This document shows, in pieces, positions 61,201 through 64,000 of a DNA stretch of 64,000 nucleotides (the stretch's first letter is position 1; each line of letters begins with the position of its first letter). The notes under the pieces were generated by a model. The model was not told the DNA's origin and did no database searches. It saw only the letters and a list, made by a program, of their open reading frames with translations. The stretch covers positions 14,154,001-14,218,000 of the forward strand of contig OX335662.1 in the NCBI GenBank assembly GCA_946894095.1, in the 5' to 3' direction. The DNA comes from Incurvaria masculella (lineage: Eukaryota > Arthropoda > Insecta > Lepidoptera > Incurvariidae). Position numbers and translations under genes: made by a program.

Positions 61201-62684
61201 ACCGTGTGTAAAGAGCCATTGATTAGTCCCTGTGTGACATGAGTTGAGTGCATGTTGGGAGCTACTTTCTTTGTCCTTACCTTTATGCACGGAACATTTT
61301 TTCTTTAATCCAAGCGTACAAGCATTTTGATCAAGATAATCTGATTTATGTTTTTCTTTACTGGGTGCCTCTGTACGGAATTTAGTGCCTTCCTGAGTGT
61401 TCGGATAACTAATGAATTTACACAAAATAGCAAAAATCAATTATGCCGTATCATCTTCTAAATTAGGAACATCCCCACCAGAGAGTAAAGACAGCACCAT
61501 TCTTAGGTGTTTTACCAAGATTTGGGAATCGGGACACCCCGACCGCTCTCGTCTTTTTTCGAGATGCCTGATGCATCAAAGCCAGGCACCAAAATGCCAA
61601 CCCATCTTTGAAACACACATTAACAACCTAAATTAAGCAGCCCAATCGTATTGATTCGCAGGAATACTGAGGGGATGTTGTCGATTGTGTGATTTTCAGG
61701 AGAAGTCGAAAAGCAAGTCGAGTGCGGGGCTGGGCACGGACGCGCCGGCGCGCTGCGGCAAGGCGCTGCAGCACGCGCTGCTCGGCCTACGCGCGCTGCA
61801 CGCTGTCACTCTCGACAAATGCAAGGTAACCCCAGCAGCTCCTCCCTCCCTGCAGCACCGACACCATAGAACAGCGAGTGGGGGCTGGGCACGGATACGC
61901 TGGTTGATTTGCTTTATGAAAACTTTGAGTGATTATACTGACGCTTGATGGAGCCAAGGTAAATTGTTGGCTACATTGAGTTTCTGCTAATGCACACAAT
62001 TATATAACTCTTACGGAGCCGCCGCAATTACCGAGTTTCTCAACTTGCAGGAAGAAGAAAAGGAGCGGCTCCGCCAGCAGCGGCTCCGCGAGGAGCAGAA
62101 CCCCAGGATGGCGAACCCGTGCGAGCCCATCGAGCTGCAGTACGAGCCGCTCGACCGGAGGCGCGCCGGAGGGGGCCGCCGTCGCCGCCGCGAGCGCGCC
62201 GAGCGCTGCGGCAACAGCCTCATCGAGAGCGGCGCGGGCAAGGTTGACCGGAACGCGATCCTCGCGCGGAAGGAGCGCGCGGCGCCGACGTGGCGCGAGC
62301 CCGACCGCGACGACAAGCTCGCCTGGAAGCTTCACCTCAAGACGCTCCTCTACGAGAAGATCTGCCTCGCGTACGCGACGCTCGCCGAGTTCAGCTACGC
62401 CCGGGAGCAGTACGGCTTCGCCTTGCGGTACATCCGGCTCGCGAGCGCGTGCCAGCGGCTGCTGAGCGGGATGCTGATCACGAGCCGCGTCGTCGACGAG
62501 AGCTGCCTGCTCGGCCGCGCCGGCGACTCCTACTTCCAGCTCTCCAAGCACTGGGAGAGCTTCGAGCGCTTCCGGGTGCAGTTCGAGACTGAGCACGACA
62601 CCGACCGGCGGCTGCGGCGAGAGATCGAGAACGATCTCAGCGAGGAGACGGGGAACGTTCGGACCGATGATGATGTTGCATTAG
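43161..62684 (+). CDS. EDRF1: EDRF1 (erythroid differentiation-related factor 1) homologue, 3' end beyond the window
   Basis: In vertebrates this conserved large protein is linked to globin-gene regulation; its basic function in insects is not established. Exons: 43161-43205 (tentative), 43808-43995, 45654-45762, 52744-53044, 53446-53709, 55252-55476, 60338-60592, 60781-61184, 61700-61825 and 62051-62684, all with GT/AG borders and matching phases (about 850 residues). Family landmarks: VKSRAVVKYTAVP, FARLQCNTDLNLPPADWL, DSVGEVDVVSGAE, VSMMVHRVENTLLLDEFHMY, RTVLWTFEDIQMLIGSDLPI, VSLRLRDATEPINVLTGIDY, YHIDGIVQKYEPMKTEELP, GHTYWLFKGARDDVVKLYDL, NPFTTPVAMLLYRVA, HPQILASAHYMLSDV, and an acidic region before a helical, TPR-like segment (EQYGFALRYIRLAS). 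The remaining C-terminal third lies past the right edge. Exon 3 is followed by tandem relic copies. Confidence 0.94.
43258..43566. mobile_element. Long inverted-repeat MITE in EDRF1 intron 1
   Basis: The arms of about 130 bp (43258-43392 and 43438-43566) mirror each other: GGGGTGCAGGGAGCACAG, ACACAACATAAAGGTG, and AATATTTCGGCATTAGCCGT recur reverse-complemented. Non-coding. Confidence 0.85.
43808..43995 (+). CDS. EDRF1: EDRF1 exon 2
   Basis: 188 bases after TTTTGGTAG, encoding GVKSRAVVKYTAVPGPVGFA and RLQCNTDLNLPPADWL. Donor GTAACA begins at 43996; leaves phase 2. Confidence 0.93.
45654..45762 (+). CDS. EDRF1: EDRF1 exon 3
   Basis: 109 bases encoding FRMAHMFPDSVGEVDVVSGA through LLKLPYQPNST. 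Acceptor TTGTGCAG; donor GTGAGA begins at 45763. Phases 2 in and 0 out. Confidence 0.95.
45784..46333 (+). repeat. Five tandem relic copies of EDRF1 exon 3 with flanking intron
   Basis: Copies begin at 45784, 45911, 46036, 46163 and 46287 (period 124-127 bp), each led by a TAG or GAG acceptor-like dinucleotide and TTCCCTCATG. Copies at 45784-45889 and 45911-46016 are open in the exon 3 frame, keep phase 2 to 0 and end before GTGAGA and GTGGGA. The 46036 copy has an in-frame TAG, the 46163 copy a one-base insertion and TAG, and the last is cut short at about 46333. Confidence 0.93.
46333..46560 (+). repeat. Dispersed repeat E, copy 1
   Basis: GATACTTTTGAGATTACCGC ... GACATGTTTGAAAAATTTTA ... 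matches 62950-63060 (GATACTTTTGAAGTTACGCG ...). Unknown family; it abuts the last exon 3 relic. Confidence 0.55.
46720..46990 (+). mobile_element. MITE family A, diverged partial copy
   Basis: Aligns with family A interiors (CATTCTTGTCAAGATC, CTTTATTTGATC, AAGTTAGATAGTCCGAAAGC) but lacks both ends. Confidence 0.5.
47085..47650 (+). pseudogene. CR1-like LINE reverse transcriptase fragment
   Basis: Translated blocks: IPIHKNGDKKDPANYRPIS, GIFIYLAKAFYTVSIRILLK (RT motif A with D to Y changes), ELRGHYRI-type and VPQGSVLGPILF equivalents, and a YADDTVLL block (ACATACGCCGACGACACAGT). Stops and frameshifts make it non-functional. Inside EDRF1 intron 3. Confidence 0.8.
48470..48760. repeat. GC-rich segment with short internal repeat
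   Basis: ACCCCAGTTGCGAGAGTCGC at 48532 recurs as ACCCCAGTTACGAGAGTCGC about 73 bp later, surrounded by GC-rich sequence unlike the AT-rich flanks. No coding content. Confidence 0.5.
49190..49460. repeat. 74-bp satellite, about 3.5 copies
   Basis: ATAATATTAAATGCCGTACT recurs at 49201, 49275, 49349 and 49422. Each unit also holds CCGCATAAAACATTAG and TTTTACACTCGCCCGC. Copies vary by a few bases. Confidence 0.85.
49829..50015 (+). mobile_element. Short dispersed repeat, family C, copy 2
   Basis: GTCAAAAGACGGATAGTCAT, TATCGGATGGATAAGCAGAA and AAAAATCAGCAC in the same order as 10505-10640. Confidence 0.65.
50085..50195 (+). pseudogene. C-terminal scrap of a retroelement protein
   Basis: Encodes KIFLRQRIALAIQRGNAA before a stop. 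The same ending (LAIQRGNAASVLGTF) occurs on the minus strand at about 54950-55010. Element class uncertain. Confidence 0.5.
50585..50960 (+). pseudogene. Jockey-like LINE reverse transcriptase, C-terminal fragment
   Basis: Blocks SIQRRAFRLIWDPQF, LESLSHRRFVESLSLFYMY and, in another frame, a PRNGT/WN-LP-like ending typical of Jockey/R1 C-termini. Stops and frameshifts present. Confidence 0.7.
51488..51940. repeat. Irregular repeats with a 16-20-bp perfect palindrome
   Basis: GTGCGGACGTCCGCAC is a perfect palindrome at 51577-51592 and 51923-51938 (extended to TTGTGCGGACGTCCGCACAA at 51921-51940). Near-copies lie at 51488 and 51698. Between them, CTCCTnnnnnACCAACT and CGTACGAAAAT segments repeat. 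Related GTGCGGAC motifs occur near 48915. Confidence 0.8.
52311..52339 (+). repeat. (TTTC)n microsatellite
   Basis: About seven uninterrupted TTTC units, directly followed by the right end of a family A MITE. Confidence 0.9.
52336..52474 (+). mobile_element. MITE family A, 3' end only
   Basis: Shares GACTGTCTTTTTCTTTAAAACAGAGA-type sequence (interrupted) and the GGGCCACCTTA end with the full copies. Its left part is replaced by the TTTC run. Confidence 0.65.
52744..53044 (+). CDS. EDRF1: EDRF1 exon 4
   Basis: 301 bases after GTTGCAG, encoding VSMMVHRVENTLLLDEFHMY, EYLMKSEWAWLRGFLRDDIL and a 10-proline run before HLEHAPPLA. Donor GTGACC begins at 53045; leaves phase 1. Confidence 0.95.
53446..53709 (+). 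CDS. EDRF1: EDRF1 exon 5
   Basis: 264 bases after GTGTGCAG, encoding RTVLWTFEDIQMLIGSDLPI, FGGAERPCVSLRLRDATEP and INVLTGIDYWLDNLMCNVPE. Donor GTAAGT begins at 53710. Confidence 0.96.
54940..55230 (-). pseudogene. Retroelement protein C-terminal fragment, antisense in EDRF1 intron 5
   Basis: The minus strand encodes KYKDLLKDFEFVAFAVETFG and PWSAAAKAFSERL, then after a frameshift LAIQRGNAASVLGTF. I associate this with the C-terminal ORF end of an animal retroelement family whose exact class I cannot fix. It ends about 20 bp before the EDRF1 exon 6 acceptor. Confidence 0.55.
55252..55476 (+). CDS. EDRF1: EDRF1 exon 6
   Basis: 225 bases after GATTCAG, encoding YHIDGIVQKYEPMKTEELPH, FSPRVIRNVAQNILSFLKAN and GHTYWLFKGARDDVVKLYDL. 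Donor GTCGGT begins at 55477. Confidence 0.97.
56018..56275 (+). pseudogene. N-terminal piece of the mariner-type transposon protein
   Basis: Starts MPRHVFTSQEYMDMILLYGE and carries an in-frame TAA, then ALRTYRESFPNRRTLENGNV and EEEVLAYFRQNP. It breaks at the LINE junction at about 56276. Confidence 0.7.
56276..57004 (+). mobile_element. 5'-truncated CR1-like LINE nested in the mariner-type element
   Basis: Continuous reverse transcriptase C-terminal sequence ([60 protein letters not shown]) to a stop near 56750, then a frameshifted NRVVDDWN ending and 3' UTR with CAGCCTAGGCTG. Close relative of 25160-25914. Confidence 0.85.
57005..58343 (+). mobile_element. Non-autonomous Helitron-like element
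   Basis: Begins TCTATAATATAAAAATG after an A and ends in a GC hairpin CCCGAGCGGAGCCGGG followed by CTAG and then T. That fits Helitron rules: 5' TC, 3' hairpin plus CTRR, insertion between A and T. It has no Rep/helicase ORF. Similar to the Lep1-type elements known from Lepidoptera. Confidence 0.75.
58546..58649 (+). repeat. Two-copy tandem repeat at the end of the transposon gene
   Basis: CATTGCAATGCAGGGCGACC and the following roughly 31 bases occur twice in tandem with one substitution, period about 51 bp, duplicating the last codons of the transposon protein. Confidence 0.85.
59619..60140 (+). mobile_element. MITE family A, copy 3 (TA target site)
   Basis: AGGTGGCCCA at the left, TGGGCCCCCT at the right, TA on both sides. 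Interior as in copy 1. Located about 200 bp before EDRF1 exon 7. Confidence 0.85.
60338..60592 (+). CDS. EDRF1: EDRF1 exon 7
   Basis: 255 bases after GTGTGCAG, encoding NPFTTPVAMLLYRVARNLLQ, an Arg-rich stretch and HPQILASAHYMLSDVYVPAT. Donor GTAATA begins at 60593. Confidence 0.95.
60781..61184 (+). CDS. EDRF1: EDRF1 exon 8 (acidic, internally repetitive)
   Basis: 404 bases after TTCACAG. The acidic start EESSDSDLEDDDFESEVDPA matches the acidic linker of the family. It is followed by five to six degenerate 10-residue repeats (AGERVSDEQS, AGEHVSAKQS, AGERISDEQC, TGERVPVQNR, SGERVSVEQR), then LALKMRGLALQDIGKSI. Donor GTAAGT begins at 61185. Confidence 0.93.
61700..61825 (+). CDS. EDRF1: EDRF1 exon 9
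   Basis: 126 bases, 42 codons, after GATTTTCAG: EKSKSKSSAGLGTDAPARCG and KALQHALLGLRALHAVTLDK. Donor GTAACC begins at 61826. Confidence 0.92.
61873..61902 (+). repeat. Short relic duplicate of EDRF1 exon 9
   Basis: GAGTGGGGGCTGGGCACGGA in the intron repeats the exon 9 stretch GAGTGCGGGGCTGGGCACGG (61720 on), followed by a diverging end; about 30 bp, offset near 155 bp. Confidence 0.6.
62051..62684 (+). CDS. EDRF1: EDRF1 exon 10 (last in window)
   Basis: 634 bases after CTTGCAG, encoding EEEKERLRQQRLREEQNPRM, WKLHLKTLLYEKICLAYATL, EQYGFALRYIRLASACQRLL and LLGRAGDSYFQLSKHWESF. The donor is taken as GTACAG at 62685 (phase 1). Reading on instead reaches a stop near 62806, a less likely end because the family has several hundred more residues. 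Confidence 0.9.
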
Positions 62685-63607
62685 GTACAGCTATGTCTGT
62701 TGCTAGGGTGCGGGTAGTTAGAGGAAAAATAAAACAACAGTTAACAATATTCCAGTTATACCAATTTTTTCCAATTTTACAAACACACAATTTGATTTTT
62801 TGTTAGTTATTTATATACTCTAGCAGCTTTAAGTTATTGCTTGTACGTCATTGGTCAAGATTTCGTCACATTCAGAGGTTTGGGTAAGATTAGGTTAGGT
62901 TAGTCAAAGTCCGTGAATGTCTCCACAGTTGTCATCTTAACCACTGGGCTGATACTTTTGAAGTTACGCGGTCGTTTAACATGTTTGAAAAATTTTAGGC
63001 TTTTCACGCTGCGGGAAGAGCTGAACGATCAGCTCGAAACGTCAGAGAATGTCTCCTCCCGTCTTGTGAAAACCCGTAACATTTTTCAAATACCACTGGG
63101 CTGTCCGTTCCGCCTCCACCTTCACCACCCATTCGTGTCTTCGCCCCGCTTGTCCGCACTCTTAGCCTTCTCTTAGTGTTCACTATTAGCTAATTATTAT
63201 CGTCGTTATTTGTTCTGCACATTGTTATTTTTAAAATGTATGTTGTTTTAAGAGGCTGTAGCTTACCCCGTCGAAATGCTGCCCCTATGCCTACCCATTT
63301 ACCACAAGGGCGTGAGTATATGGGTCAGGGAAGGGATAGGAACCCACCAAACCTTGGCGTGACACGCGGCCCGGCGGCAGCTGGCTGAAACGCGGCTGGA
63401 ACGCAACACTCGTTGCATTATATGCGTTCTTGGTGCACTTTGCATTCTCAAGGCCCTCCGCGACATGTAGGCTATCCAAAATAGGCTCCCAGCACTGAAA
63501 ACACGTATCGTTGACCTCCAACGAACCGATCAGTCCACACTCGACTAAGAATGTAACAGCTACATAGAATCTTAATGTGTCAAGCTGTTGGCAAATCTTT
63601 GTAAAGT

Positions 63608-63812
63608 AAGGGCTGATTTTTCATAAGTCAGATAATAAGCCAGATAACTATTCGACGGATTTATGTACGCTTCTGCTTATCCATTCAATAAAGTAAGTCC
63701 ATATGTTTATTAATAAAATTATTGTATTTCATATATATATATATATATATCAAATGATATATTTCACCGGCAATGACTATCCGTCTCTTGACGACCGAGA
63801 ATTTGTACTGTC
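63608..63812 (-). mobile_element. Short dispersed repeat, family C, copy 3
   Basis: Reverse-complement order of copy 1: GGGCTGATTTTTCATAAG, GCTTCTGCTTATCCATTC, GCAATGACTATCCGTCTCTT. An (AT)n run of about 20 bp is inside at 63732-63751. Confidence 0.65.
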
Positions 63813-63944
63813 AGTCCAATAAGTAAAATCTGAGGATTAAAAAATCGGCCCTAAATAAAATTGGTTGAGTGCACTATTTGTTAGTTAGTATTAGTTAGTA
63901 AAAAAAATATTTTTATGTTTAGTATCAGTGTGATAGCAAAATTT

Positions 63945-64000
63945 ACTTTTGCCAAGAGACGAATAGTCACTACAGGATGATTATATCTCCTATCACTATT
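63945..64000 (+). mobile_element. Short dispersed repeat, family C, copy 4 (cut by window end)
   Basis: TTTTGCCAAGAGACGAATAGTCACTACAGG-type start (interrupted match to copy 2), continuing past the right edge. Confidence 0.5.

Larger units (their letters stand above)
62685..64000 (+). other. EDRF1 intron 10, to the window edge
   Basis: Contains dispersed repeat E (about 62950-63060), a decayed minus-strand retroelement-like stretch (63291-63521, HVAEGLENAKCTKNAYNATS) resembling 23078-23311, and two family C repeats. No further EDRF1 exon was recognised. Confidence 0.6.

Noticed and set aside
62685..62806. Read-through of EDRF1 exon 10 to a stop at 62806 as the true end of the protein
   Set aside because: The sequence after 62684 becomes AT-rich and unlike the family, a donor GTACAG is present, and EDRF1 proteins are several hundred residues longer.

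Overview
The window looks like nuclear DNA of a moth or butterfly (Lepidoptera). Small GC-rich coding exons sit in AT-rich introns packed with transposable elements. There is a tRNA-like SINE whose head (GGCCAAGTGCGAG ... GGGTTCCGTACC) I associate with Lepidoptera, a Helitron-like insertion (5' TC, 3' CTAG, inserted between A and T), mariner, PIF/Harbinger and gypsy elements, and many short inverted-repeat elements. I saw no bacterial-type gene organisation, no CRISPR array and no convincing tRNA or rRNA gene.

Two conserved housekeeping genes could be assembled exon by exon with consistent splice phases. (1) The mitochondrial methionyl-tRNA synthetase (MARS2) lies on the minus strand, 33206 down to 17077, in 11 exons totalling 1650 coding bases (549 residues), with a presequence, HLGH, KMSKS and the anticodon-binding region. 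(2) EDRF1 lies on the plus strand from about 43161 (tentative first exon) to 62684. Ten exons are visible, about 850 residues, and the gene runs off the right edge. A third gene is represented by a large disordered, proline-rich probable terminal exon (5968-8038, plus), and a fourth by a small membrane-anchored ORF (1224-2168, plus). I cannot name either.

Layout: 1-795, right end of a terminal-inverted-repeat (TIR) transposon; 1224-2168, membrane ORF; 3.2-4.4 kb, LINE tail and MITE; 5968-8038, disordered exon; 9.5-10.6 kb, MITEs and LINE fragment; 10725-16569, complete young Ty3/gypsy element (minus strand); 17077-33206, MARS2 with repeat-filled introns; 33.4-34.5 kb, MITEs; 34.9-42.5 kb, an older gypsy element on the minus strand, broken inside integrase by a 2.6-kb TIR transposon that carries a SINE, with a small antisense membrane-protein ORF beside it; 42.6 kb, a perfect 24-bp palindrome; 43.2-64 kb, EDRF1, whose introns hold LINE fragments, satellites and a three-deep nest (mariner interrupted by a LINE end and a Helitron).

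The most unusual theme is exon-derived tandem duplication in the introns of both genes. The 5' part of the last MARS2 exon, with its 3' splice site, is repeated nine times at 167 bp. EDRF1 exon 3 is followed by five relic copies at about 126 bp, two of which keep splice signals, phase and an open frame. Smaller relics accompany MARS2 exons 4, 5 and 6 and EDRF1 exon 9. This could create alternative C-termini or mutually exclusive exons, or it could be a local exon-duplicating (or assembly) process. All family assignments come from reading motifs; no database search was possible.
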